Assembly (NCBI RefSeq): GCF_910592395.1
Contig: NC_088315.1
Location: 6,202,501 to 6,266,500 of the forward strand
Reading direction: 5' to 3'
Source: Lineus longissimus
Lineage: Eukaryota > Nemertea > Pilidiophora > Heteronemertea > Lineidae
Length of the DNA stretch: 64,000 nt
The notes below the pieces were generated by a model. The model did not search any database, was not told where the DNA came from, and saw nothing but the letters and a program-made list of their open reading frames with translations. The position numbers and the translations under genes are program-made. Positions 48,223 to 62,680 of the stretch are shown here, in pieces. Each line of letters opens with the position of its first letter. Within the stretch, counting starts at the first letter, position 1.

Positions 48223-51200
48223 AACACTTCGAGGATGGAGTTCCGCGGATAACCGTATACTATTTTACCATGCGATGATGTAAGAGACGTTCGTTGGTAT
48301 TTTCTGGCACTATTAGTCCGCAATAATATATTTTGTGAAATAATACAGTATTAGCTAAATACACATAAACGACACAATGTATACTATGCGTTTCAAAAAT
48401 AAAATTACAATTTTTGACTTTAACATATCACAACTTCAAAAATTACAATCTAATGTTATGTATTGCTGACACCCAAGGCATCTTCTAATGAAAACATGAC
48501 TGCCTAATACTCCTATCAGTTTACAGAGATATGGTCAATCGAATGTGCGAAAAAAGTTATGAAATACATAGTGCATGTAGTACATTCTTTATTGCGTTCG
48601 TATAATTATATTGAACACCAGTTAGCTTCATCTGTGTTTTATGAAGTGTAATATCTTGGTGCAATAATTTGACTATAGTATGCATTATTAAATATGGGTT
48701 ACACCTCAAATGGTCGGCTGCAAAGTGCCGCCTGATAAATGTGGGTAAGGCTGAATGCAGTCGATAACTGAACCTTTCGTCACCTTTTACAGAATAATCT
48801 ATAAGTTCTGAAAAAACATTGAGCGGCCCGCAGACGCGATCGCGAGAGCATGCGACATAATCACAAGGTCATTCATTTCAGTCCGGCCAAATTTAGTTTG
48901 GGAAAGTTATCTTTAAATTCTTGATTCTACCAATAGCGGGTAAATTTGTGATTTTTGGTAGGAAGAAAAAAAATTCTATATGCATTATAGGATCAAAGAG
49001 ATTATTTGATTTAACACGTTGATAACTGGCCACAACTCGAATGAGGAAAAATATACCCGACGTTTTTTATTAGTTTTTTTTATCAAAGTTTTAAATTGGT
49101 CTGTTGTTATAAGCGTACCGCGTGTTCTATTTGATGTCGACTACTTACTTTGGATAAGGCGTAATCAAAAATATAACACTGGATAAAACCACTCGAATTT
49201 CAATTCGGTTGGAAAACCCCTCGACTTAAAAAGATCGAACTTTGATCCCTGTAATCAAAAAAAGTTTCTAGCATAATTATGTTCACTTACAGTCTGAAGT
49301 AATAGAGATCATTACACATCTTTGACAATACTATGTATAGTTTAGTTTCATTGTTCATTTTTCGTTTTTGGCACACGCCCCAACACCTTTTTTAAAACTC
49401 AATAGCAATCGAATTTTAATATGATTATTTTTATTATCAAATTGAAATAAGTGCAACCTTTCAAAAACACTTTTGAGATTGAATTAGATTTTATTGGGTG
49501 ATGGTTTAGAGGTATGGGCGGATTTTCCCTCTTGTTTATATGGTAACGACGCACCAACCGAAGGAATATTATAGAAAACAAAGAGCACAAACGAAACGAA
49601 AGATTCCTTCGCGCTGGGTTTGGCGGAAATAGGCAGTACAACCTTGTTATGACAACATGATATTCGCAAAATCGATCTTCAAGAACATTTATGTATGGTT
49701 ATTGGCTGGAAGTAATCGAAACTAAATAAAGTTTTCTGGTCAATTTGTATTGCTGTCATTTTTCATGCATACTAAACGAGAGTTTCAATATTTGAACTCT
49801 TGAACTCACTCCATGTTTCACATCGAGTGTCAGTTGAAGTCCCATCTTATTCATCTCTCGATTTCCGATCACATTCTTGAGTGAAGTCATATTTTCATTG
49901 CAAAAGACTCGACCCACCCCTGCAGCGGTAAAAGCCAACTTTCCTTCAAATGAAGTTATATACCATTTGAAAAGCATGTTAGATCGAGTAATATGATACC
50001 TAGCAGTGACAAGTTTTGAAGTGGTAAATCCGACACGTTCATTTGTTTCTTTTTGTCTTCTTTGGTGTTATTGGTCTTATACACGTACATTGCCTGCGGG
50101 CTCGTCCGCAACTTCAGCGATAGCTAAAGATAAGGAACAAGTTTGAAGTTTAACACCCATTTGAGGTCAAGGGTAAGATTGTAGACTTTTGAAGCCAATT
50201 CTTGTTTTGGTTACGGACTTACCATCATCATGGTTTTAACATGCATAAAAGGGAATCGCCTAAGAGTACAGTGCCTGATTTCTAAGGCCGTTGAGTTGCT
50301 GATACCTGATAGTTCTTCTTGTATCTAACGTAAGAGAAATTACACTTACCAAATGGAATCGAATTGATGATTCTCTCATTCAGACCACTTCATGAATGAA
50401 ATGTTTATTCATCAATGAAACCTGCTACACTAATTAATCATAAAGTTATAAATTTTTGATACACTAGTATTTCATTCAGAAATACAACGAGACCACTTAA
50501 TGAGATTAATTACAAGTACAAATACACAGTTATAGGTGTATTATCTCATAAAGATGTTTAACAAGTTATGAAATGGATTTGAATGGCAATAAAACATCAA
50601 AAGACCGATCACAACCATAGCTAAATCCCTAAGAAAAATAAACGTAAATTCGTATTTTGTTGAATAAATTATTGATGCTTATGTATGGTCCTTACAGTGG
50701 CTCTTTAGATCTATACTAAGTACTTGTACTTGATGAGGTCCTTGTACCCCTTTAACTTTTAAGCAACTAAAGCTTTTTGCTTGCCAAGAATTGCAGTGAA
50801 GTGTTGCCCTACACGTAAATATCAATAAAGCTATACATTATATCAGCAGTTGTACCAGTTAAAAGAATGGCCCTGTTTTGACGGGGGTTTCATCTTAAAT
50901 GTTGGAATCTAAGATGATATCATATTAGCTTCATGTTTTCAGTAAGCACACTTAATTTTCGAAAGTACCATGTATACAGCGTTACAGCGTAACCTGAGTG
51001 TAAGGTACAGTGGAAGAAAACATCCACCTTCACAATGGTACTACTGCTGATGCATATTGATAGTGTTAAAGCCCGAGAGGTTTGAGACCTTTTTCGTCGG
51101 GACAGGCGATTCGACACTTGTCTTGATTCAGTCGGTCCTCTTGGGATATATACCATTATGGGATTAAATACACCTCATTTATTTTAACTCCAAACCAATT

Positions 51201-54200
51201 TCGTCCATGATTAAAATCTGAACAGCTGTCTAAATGATTGTTCCTAGCTCTAATGCGCCATGCCATTGGCTGAATTCGTGCGAAACCTTCTAATGAATCA
51301 GTGAACAAGTTACGTCTAAGAATGACACAGGGGGGAGTTTTTTCTCCAGTTTTAACTATAATACAACCGCAATTAAATGCTGTTTGTTGGGTGGTTAATT
51401 AGCCATGAGGTAATTTGGTTTAAAAGTAAAATAAATCAGGTTTAACTGATTTTAAGAAAAAATGTTAAATCCTTGGGGACTGTCCTGTAGTTCAAGAGGA
51501 TTCAATACTACTGATATCCTTAGGGAACAATATCGAAAGGGGTCAACTTGTCGGTTTTCCTACATTCCCACGGAGGGTGAATTGGCTTTCATTGATATGA
51601 CAATCTCATGATATGATAAGGCCTTCAGATGGTTCTAGTCAGCTTCTGGACATGGCTTTCCAGACACGACACTATAACCTAAGCATCCATGCAGGTCTGG
51701 GAGAACACCTTAGCTCGGGCAGGGGAAGGTAGGCCTGATTAGACAGTCTCACAAGGCAATTACGAAGATTATAGAGAATTATCGTTGCCTTTGTGAGCAA
51801 ACACCTTCCCATCGACATCCCCTTATACTTAATTAACTACTAATCAGCGGGTCGTTTTTCGTCAAAGGACAGCAGGGCAATGTGGCGGACATACTAACAT
51901 AACCCTGGGTGGCCTCGGGGATTCATAAAAGACCCACCATCATTAAAGCTTTTTCCATCCAGTGTTCTCCGAATTCAAAAGCGGCATCGTCGCTTCATTA
52001 AAGACAGTCTTTAATCCATTAAGGTTAACAAGGCAGCAATGATAATTTGTACTTTGGAATTATGACGTCTGTGCAGAAAGGTTAGTTCAACAAAATGTAT
52101 TACCGGTATGAAATTGGCGAATTTGACTATATGATAATGGCACATACGTATTATGCCTGTCGCAATGAGATGACCTTTGAATTGATATTTAGGACACAAC
52201 TAATTCCATACGCCCATGTTGAAAACTGACAATTCTAGTACACAACAGTAACAAATCTTCTAAAAAAGTTCTTCCGTCCAAACAGATAGATCTAAAATGC
52301 CTAAGATAGTTTAGTTGAAAAGGTCTAATTTCTGTATACCTAATCCTTTTTGATCTTAAACAATCACACCTAACGACAGTCCAAGAAACCAAATGAGCCA
52401 GAAAATTGACTGTAAAGGTTATTTCCTATCCTAAAGATGTTAAGACAAAGGAAAGACCAATGGAAGTCAAAAGACAACTATGTTGTTCTATGAATGACCG
52501 ACGCCAAAACATCATTTCACGCGAGAGAATCGGAATGACACCAATAGCACAATCAACTTTGGACAATTCATTTGCATTGCGAATGAAACCTGACTTTCTT
52601 GGGCAAACAATGATTTTCTTGAAAAATTTCATTAGGCAAGAATAAAAGGATATTCTTTCCCCTGTTATCGACCCTTTGTTGAGATAATCGTATACGCGAG
52701 GGGTCACTTAAATGGTACGGTTTTAGGGGGCCCTCGAGACAACTTCACAACATTGGCGTTCTTTGAAAGCTTTGGTTAAGAATCAAAGGTTTTCTGCTCA
52801 TTAGTCAAGTGTCTCTGCAGATAAGGATTTGATTTTGACAGAACTTTTAATAGTTTTACCCAGCATTTGTCGTTACTTTACTATATCGTCACTATCATAT
52901 TGAACTTTATGTGCACACATTATCAGTTGGGAAGGGATTACGCCTTATCACATCAACGTGAGGCAGCAAACACATGACGATTCTGAAGTCAGATACAAAG
53001 TAATCATAGCAAATTTAAGTTTAATTTGTGAAACGTAGCCGAAGAGTTCGACGTTCCCAGCACTTAAATGAACAAAAGGTCGATCGCGATTCAAAAGTTG
53101 GGCTCTGAACCTGTAAACCATATAATAATATCATGAAGTATTCAAGAAAAAACTGCTATACATACATGATGTATATCCAACAAAACATACAATTTGTACA
53201 CTCAACTATAATTAAGTAGGTCTAATAATATTACAGTCCACTAAATAACTGAACGGAACTCATGTTCTCTGTATTGAAATTATGACGAGGGGTTTATGAT
53301 TTTCAAAAGAGCGCAATTTCAGGTATTTCTGCCTTTTCGTATGTTCACCAACTGAAAGCTATAATCATCTTTAAGTGTCTGAGTTTTTAATTGGCCTAAT
53401 TGTAGGATGTTCCATCCACGTATTGCAGAAGGAATTTCTTTCATACTTATAATAACGTAAGCATGGTTTTATTACAAAAAATCTAGGCTTAATGTTGAGC
53501 TTAAATTCAAATTGAGGGCGTGTGAAATATCGGTAGCTAGACTCGAGTAGAGGTTTCGATCTGAATAACTGGGCCAGTATTTTGATACACTGTACACTTT
53601 AAATTACATTGATTTGGTTCTTATCAAACTCTGCATTTCACATGGAGTCGCGTCTATCTCCAGCAGTGGTTATGTCCAAAATTCAATATACGTCTGACAA
53701 AAACTGCCATTTGGTATATCATGGACTATAATAGGTAGGTGCTTTTCTATGTAGGTATGTCAACAAGAATTTAAATATCAAGCTGTCAAGCGTTTGATCT
53801 GAAGTGATCATAATTCAATTCAATTCATATGAATTGATTTTGATAGAAAAATAATGAAGTTGTTCTACAGTCAGATTAGTGGTTTAATCCAAGATTACTG
53901 ACCGTGTTAACAGTGATCCGTTGTGTCAATGTCTAAATCACCGATTTCATTACAAAGATAAAGTTATTTTATTCCAATTTCAGACAAGAAATTATTACAA
54001 CTATTTAAGAGTATCAAGAGATTGGCTAACCTAAGTTCGTTGAGCACCAATTACTCACTTTCACAAGGTCACTGTCAGCCAGGACACGCGTAAAAATAAA
54101 GGTGTTTGAGCAGTTGGCAAATCTTTCATGTTTTTTTTTCAGCCAACACTAAAGAGTTTTTCACAAGCTCTAAGTGTGTACCACTGAACTGTCTTCCACG

Positions 54201-56853
54201 ATGACAGCAAATGATGGTCCGGGAACTTACAGCTGGCCAAGCATCCATGACGAATAGAAGATAAATGTAATCAATACACCAGGAACACAACTGACCTGAT
54301 ATAGGGGAACAGAGAGTACCATCGTCGTGGCATACCTCTGTACTCAGTGTCGGATGTTGATGAAGTTGGTGTCGAAAAAAAATGTTTAACTATTATAGTA
54401 CCGTTACTTAATTGGAGATTGCATTACAAGTAATAGCCATTATCCAGTATAAGAAAGAAAATATCACAACGAGCCTACATAAATAGTTGAGTGCGCTACG
54501 TTTATAAATACAAAGGTTAAACTACATCAATATTGGTGCCAAGAGTGGCCCCCTGATGCGAAGAACCATGGCTCTCAGTCTTTACTTAAAACATAATGTT
54601 TCGTGAATACAACTTATAATGGGCTACTATGAAACTGCACTTAAAATAATGTGCGCTGATTTTTAATTTTAGCCTTCAGCAACTTCAACTTCAACCGCGA
54701 AGATCGCCGGTCAGAAATCCAGTCGCTCGTGATATCGCAAAGCTCTCGGCGAATTCTCTTATATCTTCTGCCCTAGAACAACAGAAACGCTGATGTCACG
54801 CAAGGACAAGCTCGGGAATCCACCACCTGCGCTGACATCCGTATTCGAGTGGAAGATCCTGGACATAACTAAACCGCAGGAAACCGAGGGATTCCTTTAA
54901 AGTTGATACCTCAGGATGTGGCAGTATAGTTTCAGTCAAAGGATGGTGACCAATATAAACTAGGATGGCAATGTCACAATGTCCAACAGTTCGACCTCGA
55001 AATGGCAAAAATGAAAACAATTGATTGACGGAGTAAAACATACTTAAAACAAAAAAGGGTCTCAACACTTCATATAACAAACTTCAATCTAAACTTCATA
55101 AAAGGCTTTGCTCGAGATGAAAATGCACTCATTGACAAGATAAAACCAGCTTAGAGACTGACTCTCCCATCAACATCATGACCTATACTTCTTAACAATA
55201 TCTTGTCTGAACTCCACGAATACAACTGGGTCCTCAGACCTGCAGGTGGTGTCTTTCCGACCCAAACCTTTAGTCACGATCGACATACAATTAACGACGC
55301 GGCAGGAGGTTTGTTGGTAGACTGTAACCCGATCATGACAACTCCTACGACCCTCTTGGAGTCTCCCTTTGATCACCCGAAAACCTACCTCGTACCTTAG
55401 ACCAAGACAACGAACGTCCACCGTGTTTAGTTTGGAGAAATAAGTCCACTGGGAACAAGATCACCAGGAAGACATGACGGAATACGTGTCTATAACCTTA
55501 GCGAGAAGAATTTCGCAAGATCTGTTAAGTGTCTTACACACTTTTCGTGTTATTCGATTGGAAAGGAGCACGATCGTTCTCTACGCACGTTTTCAAGTGC
55601 CAAAATGCCTTCTTCAGGTGCAAGCATCAAATTATACAAATACTAATGTACATATTTACTGCCAAAAGTACTGGTATCTGGCGACAGTATTATTTACTGA
55701 GTGGTACATTATGTTTTTAGTCAAGAGTAACTTAAGACAATGACAACTCTAACAACCCTCTCGAAGGAGTTCGTTTACCATTCGCAATAGTAGCCTCGTG
55801 CCAAAGGTAGACGTCACCATATATTACGTATCAAATGCATGTTAAAGCTGGGGATAGACTAGCTGTGTACGAGGTCAGCAGGAAGAGGAAGAGATCAAAA
55901 GTAAACGCGACAATTTGAGGTGTATCTTTGCAAGCACTTCGTGTTTTTTCTGGGTTTCTTTAAATAAAACTCTTCCAAGGCAAAAGCTCCCTCATGCAGG
56001 AATGACTAGATGTCGCCTTAAAAGAGAGTCCTATATCTCTCTCGTTCAAAACAAATACCCCTGCTTTATCTACGGTGTGGGGTATGGAGAATTACCATGG
56101 AGAGTTCTAGGTGATGATAGTCTGATCGTAAATGAAAAAAGCTTACGAATGTGAAATTAGTGTTTGATACACATCGACTCAGAAAAAGCAAATTGAGACG
56201 AACAAATAAAATTTATGAAAAAGCAAAATAATTAAGCACAAATGACACGTTGCGTTGCTCTTTCAAGAACATCTTTAAAAATTTGAAAATCCCATGGTCG
56301 CAACCTGTGTTGTGTGCATAAGAAAAGACGTACATGTCGAAAATGTCAGAAATATATTTGATCCTACCTTTTTTCTTTATAACGCTGCTATCATATGCTT
56401 GTACTTGTCAAAAAACTTCTGACATCTCAACTGAGAATATCCAGCTCTGGTGTATGCGTCACAAATTGAATTCCACTTGAATATCGTTTATAATTCTATA
56501 TAAATCCTTTAGACGTTCGCTTTTATATTTCAAAGGAATTCCATCGTAGTTTAGAAATATAACTCTTGCGTGATATGATCACTTAACCATGATGAATATC
56601 AACAGCCAACCGAATGTTAGCATTCAAAGGTTGAGATATTCAATAGACCGTCGAAAACAGACGTTTTTGTAGGTCGTGTCTGGGTCGCTACGACACCACG
56701 GGATATCTTAATGATTTACGGCTTTTGAGGAAGGAGTAGGCTAATGAATGCGCGAGACTGCTTTAAATCCCTTTTCGGTAAAAAAGAGATCAGTATGAAT
56801 AAGCCCGTGCTCGTCAGAATACTAACATATATATGACAATCATCAATGTTGGG

Positions 56854-56895
56854 AAGTAAGTAAGTAAGTATGAAAGCGAGTATGAAAGCAAGTAC
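56854..56895. repeat. (AAGT)n / GAAAGCGAGTAT short tandem repeat
   Basis: About four AAGT units are followed by two imperfect copies of GTATGAAAGC(G/A)A. Intergenic. Confidence 0.7.
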
Positions 56896-58857
56896 AATGT
56901 AACTATGTCGAAAGAAAGTTGGTCTTCACACATCCAAGGACATCATTCTCAGCTTCCCGAAAAGGCATTCTTTAACCGTGCTTTCAAGGCTACACCATCT
57001 GACTCATTCCTTATTTTGAAGGGAGATCATCGGCAGAAGCTAACGTGGGTCAAACTCATGGTCTCAAAGTGAACTAACATGTACGTGATGCTATTATAAT
57101 TAAGAAACTGGGTCTGATTGGATTTGGTGATAAAACTAGATCTCGTGAATGCAAGCTTAAATGGTGCCGATGTACAGTGAGATAGAGGAACCCATCGGCG
57201 ACTTCGTACAGGTTGATCTTGCCCGCCTGGCTATTGCCTATGCATGTACAGTGTATAGTCTCATTTGGGAAAGAACAGTGGAAGATACGGTTAATGAGCC
57301 ATGATGAAAACTCTTTCAACAACCTGCCGGGAGACAGGGCTTAACCTGACCTGAAGACAGGGCTTTAGACTTGACCTTTGCGACATTCAATGACCAATGA
57401 CCACCACGATCGACGAAGACAATGGCCCTAAATGAAACTTTCACCTGTTATAGACGAAAGATTAAGTTCCAAATTTGTGTGGGTGTGGGTCATCTCGTCC
57501 GACATTCCATTGGTTATCCTATTGATGAGAAGATATATCTTGTTGTATGACGTGGATGTAGAAAGAGCCTTCGGGTCACGTTGTGAAGGAAACCGATGTA
57601 AATGTTTGTACCTAATCGCGCTTAAGATTCAAAGGAATGCATCATACTCGGTGTACAATGTAGTACATATTATGTGAATAGCGTGTTACACCCCCAAAGA
57701 AGCTCAATCAACGCTCACTTAAATTTATCACCGTTATGCTGATGTCATTTTTTCGAGAAAAATAATAACTCATAATATATTTTGCATGATCACTTTGGTT
57801 GGAAAGGTGGAAAGCTAATGCGAATACATTACGTACACGTTGGTACCTTTAAGATGTTAAGGAGCAGAGCGTTATACTTCCTCAACATGCAGCTGCCGCT
57901 TTGGGGAGACATTACCATGACCCACATGTTCCATCTTGACCCTCAATGTATTGACATTGCTCAGCTTTCAGACGACACGCGTAGGCTATACGGAGGCAAT
58001 ATATACCGCTGGAAGTTCACGAGAGGTGAAATTCCAAGGGCGGGGATGCCGTATTTTGTACCCTATTGTACTCTTTCGGAGTCTGGAGATGGATGCTTTT
58101 CGGAATCATTGTTACTGCATTGTTGGTAACAGTTCCATTATGCCTCTTGACCTCGTTTTACCTATATTCCACGCCCTACATCGTATTCTGATGTGCATTC
58201 AGGTATGTATCAAGTGTCATTTTCCGTAAACTGTCGTGCCAAACTGATGTCCTCAAAATATGAAACGATATTCTGTTATTTTGGAGAAGGCAAAAGCAAA
58301 GGCAGCCATGCCATGCATCTAGTGATAAGCCGGACCAGTGGCGCCGCATAGTAAAATTTCAAATAATCCAAGTCTTAACATCTCTCTCCTTGTTAGATGG
58401 GCACCAATTACGGTACATCAACCCTGACATCAATTCATTGCTGCCAAATCAGCAACATAACCCAAAATTGTAGCCAATTGGGTGGACGATTTATAAAATC
58501 ATATTATGACCTGAATGGTCCTTTTGGAGCCAAAATTGCACACGGGGCAGAATCAGGGGTTAACGAGAATTCAGCGCAATGATAAGTGACATTCCGCACT
58601 GAATTTGCCGGACTCGCATTACATCTCTGTGCATTTTGTTCATAGATTTCCGGCAAGCTTAATGTGAAGCGTGTAAACAATAATATAGGAAATGAAATTA
58701 CACTATATTACAAATCATATAATCACGTACAGCACCGCGTATTTTTTACAAAATTATCAAATGACATTTAATTTTTTCTCTGATATGTTTTTCTTTTGTT
58801 TAAAACATTAAACACATCAACGGGTCGACCTCAAAACATTTCTGCAATTACTGCATT

Positions 58858-58899
58858 AACTTGGACCATTTTGCACATAATTGCAAAATGGTCTTAGTT
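58858..58899. repeat. 18-bp-arm hairpin
   Basis: AACTTGGACCATTTTGCA and TGCAAAATGGTCTTAGTT pair at 16 of 18 positions around a short loop. The stem is too short and the loop too tight for a typical animal microRNA precursor, so a miniature-element core is more likely. Confidence 0.5.
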
Positions 58900-61524
58900 G
58901 ATTGATTCATCAGTTCGTGTCTATGAATACAAATAAGATGATTATTGCAGTCTATATTGTTGATTGTCTATATTAATCGGGTATATATGGCTCGCACACA
59001 GGCCTCTGGAATTTCCTGTTGAGATTTTAATTACCCTATTTATTTCTTTTTATCCTTGATTGGGCCTATATCACCTACATCAGGAACGAGTATATTTGCC
59101 TTGTCCAAAAAAGGTTGCCATTGAAAGTGATAGTGATACTCATCCCAGAGTATATAAAATCTTAACTGTGTATTGCATGGTATCAATCAAAAAGCTGACC
59201 CCCGATATGCACCAGCGACCTCGATAACATTCAGCTCATTTTCTCAAGGTCGAATAGGCAAACCGTCTTAAAGCTACATCCAGCACAGCTTGCTTTGCGT
59301 TTAATTAGGGACTGGGAACTAATTACTGCCGACAGACGTTCACCTATGCTTTTGCTTGAGTAGGTATGAAATCTACCCGACGCTCTACTCATCGTTCATG
59401 GTCTAGAAGCCCTGCAGCAGACATGGCTGATACTAATTTTTTTAAACTGTTGAAAGAGTTTCTCTTTGGCCGTACTTTGAACTTTTCTGTAGTTAAATGA
59501 TGCCTCAAATAAAAGATGTTATAACTGAAACGAGTATTTAATGACTACTTAATTTCTGCTCTAGATTGAGATGGTCACGTGCCGTGTTGTGTCATCCCTT
59601 AGAAATGGGGAAGTCAACATAGCAATACCCTCATTAAGTATCTGCTTGCAGTAAAAATGATGGTGGGCGTATTTATTAGGGAGATGCAAATAATGATCGG
59701 ACGCCTACCAACCATTATGTCTGCCGAGCGACGTCCGCGAATATGCGGATGTCGTTGTCAGCAGTTGCCGAGTACACACAAGATAAGCCGAACAAACACT
59801 TCGATCAGAATACCAAGCTTTATCAAAAAACTATACGAAATTGTGAGGATTAACATATTTGATGCGGGATGCTGCAGCAATGACTCTCGGATTAGGCAGC
59901 TAATTGGCAAATTATACAAGTTCACAGTAGGAGAATTATTCGCTGTTTTCCATTCTGTTTCGTGAATGTGAAATGGGAAATCCCTTGATGTCAGTCCATA
60001 TTGGACTATTCTCTTTGAGAAGTCTGATAGCTGGAATTTCTTTGTTGTCTCTATCATTTCGCCATGGTATTGTCCGTTCCACTGTCGAAAGTACCTGCTG
60101 ATGATTCTTATCCTGGGATACTGCCATACATCAATTCGCCATTAAACTTGTAGTGCGCTATCACATTTATGACATTTCATTGACACAATGATGAATTATG
60201 TCGTGTAAAATGGCGTGTATTAACTGCATAATGAATGGGATGCATATTATGGCAAGGTTATTATTATGACTGAGATCAAGCTGAGATTATGGTGATGGGG
60301 ACAAGGCAAGTACAATGGATGTGAGTCATGGGCGATGCAACATCTGTTAGCGGACCAGGGGACGTAAGATATTGGACAAGGACAATAACAGTTGATGTGA
60401 AACTCGCAAGAAACAAAAGAACCAACCCTCAAGAGAGCCTTCAATCAATCCAGATCCTTTCTTCCGCATGTCGTCTGCGCTATACGCCTCCATGCACACG
60501 TGGTGTCATCAACGTGCTGGGAAACCCACGTCCCGTTTAAACTTTTCTAAGCCTAAGAGCCTAAAGTAATGAAACCAGAGCTGATGACTTAAGCTAAGCA
60601 AACGAATAATTATTGTATGGGATGAGCGATATAAGCCCATGACACCTACCTCATTAATATTTAGGATGATATTTGAATTGAGTGTAGGTAAACTTGTTTT
60701 GGGGGTCACAGAGTGCGCATGACAATATTTGAGTTGACAAGTCTCGAAAGTATAATCCACTGCCGTCACGATTTTGACAGCTTTATCAGTCTATTAGTTT
60801 ATTTAATTGGTTTGGGCAAATATTGAACTTTCAATCAATGACTTGATAACATATTTTGAAGGCGAAGTTTTACAGTTTGATTTGAAATATGAGTAAAATG
60901 AGTCATAGTGCCTTTTCAGCCAGGTGTTCTCGTGAACAATAGCAAATGAACAATAATATTCTGCAAATGAATGTTAACTTTCTACATAATATACTATGTC
61001 AAGCAACAAAGTATAATCATTGTCATATAAATGTATGTAGTTAGAAAAACATACAGATGACGCTGCGTCAAGCAACGCATAGCTTAATATTTTCGTTAAA
61101 AACCTACACAATAAGAAGACAATTACGCTGTGTCAAGCAACATGTTTTCGTGCAGCTTAATCTTCTAGTTAAAAAAACTCTACAGAAGAAAAAGGACGAT
61201 ACGCTATGTCACGAGCAACAAAGTTGTAGTCACCAGCCGGCCCACAACGAGATACGCATAAACGCTTACCTCATCACAGTAATCCACTATCCCAGAAATA
61301 ATATTTTCACATTTTATATCCAAAAGTTTGTAAAATCTAGAGTAGTCCTTTAAATAAATCCCTAGAATATCGTTTTTCTCGAGCACAAAGAGTAGTTAAC
61401 AGTCGTCCCGATGCAATCGCGGTATCCGTATCAGAGTGATCGTCCTGAGTGACTGACGAACTGAGCGACTGTTGGCTTAGGTGTACTTTATTATGCTCCG
61501 TTACAAAAATGGTGAAATGTTATC

Positions 61525-62020
61525 GGGTTTTTTTTAGTGGTCCACATAGATAACTGTGCAAGTTGTGACCGACAATAGAGAAAAACAAATGCGATAGATT
61601 GAAAATTTACGTAAGAAACTATAAATTTTGTTTTCCTGCGTCGGTATTGCGGGTTTTTTGTTCTTCTTTAACCCAACTTCCCGAATCTTTGCTAGTTCGT
61701 CGTGTTAAATGTATCTCAAAGTAGGTGTAAATGGACAAGTTTGGCAGTAATTCTTCAAAATATCACGAAAACGATATTCCCTCTCAATCAACTAGACTTT
61801 GATATTTTCACCCCAAATCTTGGTTCAGTACTCAGACTGACATTGTCTTCCATGTCATCAAGAAAATTTTCAAAGTATTTTGATATTTTCAGAACATGTC
61901 CAAGTTTTCATTTCGTGATATTTGCAAGAATAAATGGTTAATTAGCATTGATATCGATATTTCACTTTACCATCAATCAGATTATGTATCCATCATTACG
62001 TTCCCAAATTTTTAGCATCT
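61525..62020. repeat. First unit of a complex duplicated element
   Basis: 61733-61970 is nearly identical to 62453-62670. A shorter match links the AGTGGTCcaCAT...AACTGTGC block near 61540 with the one near 62345. 61972-62020 is present again in inverted orientation at about 62365-62415. The unit has no coding frame of significance. Confidence 0.75.
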
Positions 62021-62334
62021 TAGCGTTGCTCGTGATTGCCCTGAAAATCCATCCAAAAAATGACACAAAATGATATATTGTTATACCTTTAATTGATATC
62101 TAGACATGTCAGAACCAATAAAACACTGCCAATGTAGTTGTTGATGTCTTGCAGATGCTGCATGCAAAATTCAGCTCGAAATTCCAACCGCTTCATGGTT
62201 TTTCAAACATTTGGTAAATTTTTGCAAAATTCTGCCATCAAACTCAAAAACGGGCCTTGGATCCAGGGCCCACATGACTATCCATGAGCATGAATGTATA
62301 GGAATGAAAAGCCTGTAACACCTGGGTACAAGGT

Positions 62335-62672
62335 ATTTTTAAAGTGGTCTGCATCCGCAAACTGTGCGTGATATAACGCTGAAAATGTGGGATATTGATG
62401 ATAGATACATAATCTGATAGATGTTAAAGCGAAATTTTTATATCAATGTTGGTTTGGCAGTAATTTTTCAAAATATCACGAAAACGATATTCCCTCTCAA
62501 TCAACTAGACTTTGATATTTTCACCCCAAATCTTGGTTGTCTTCCATGTCGTCAAGAAAATTTTCAAAATATTTTGATATTTTCAGAACATGTCCAAGAT
62601 GTAATTTCGTGATATTTGAAAGAATATATGGTTAATTAGCATTGATATCGATATTTCTCTTTAGCGTCAATC
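62335..62672. repeat. Second unit of the complex duplicated element
   Basis: This carries the direct copy of 61733-61970, lacking about 22 bp after TTGGT, and just before it the inverted copy of 61972-62020 (GATACATAATCTGAT). The high identity suggests a fairly recent duplication or a transposon with repeated ends. Confidence 0.75.
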
Positions 62673-62680
62673 ATATTATT

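Larger units (their letters stand above)
41180..61500. other. 20 kb stretch with no supported gene
   Basis: AT-rich sequence with many frames of 60-130 codons, none with a recognisable domain plus splice borders. Individual items that stand out are listed separately: a repeat shared by 45.3 and 48.2 kb, a GTAA microsatellite at 56.9 kb, and a hairpin at 58.9 kb. Conserved non-coding elements or short exons could be missed by eye. Confidence 0.4.

Noticed and set aside
54670-54775. Plus-strand frame after TTTTAATTTTAG as a terminal exon
   Set aside because: It has a good acceptor and about 35 codons to a stop, but the peptide is unrecognised and no upstream exon could be linked.
57074-57322. 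Minus-strand frame with HCSFPNETIHCTC as a possible exon
   Set aside because: It has cysteines and an acceptor-like sequence upstream, but there is no recognisable domain and no partner exons were found.
57782-58129. 115-codon plus-strand frame
   Set aside because: It starts at TTG, has no domain or splice context, and overlaps another open frame.
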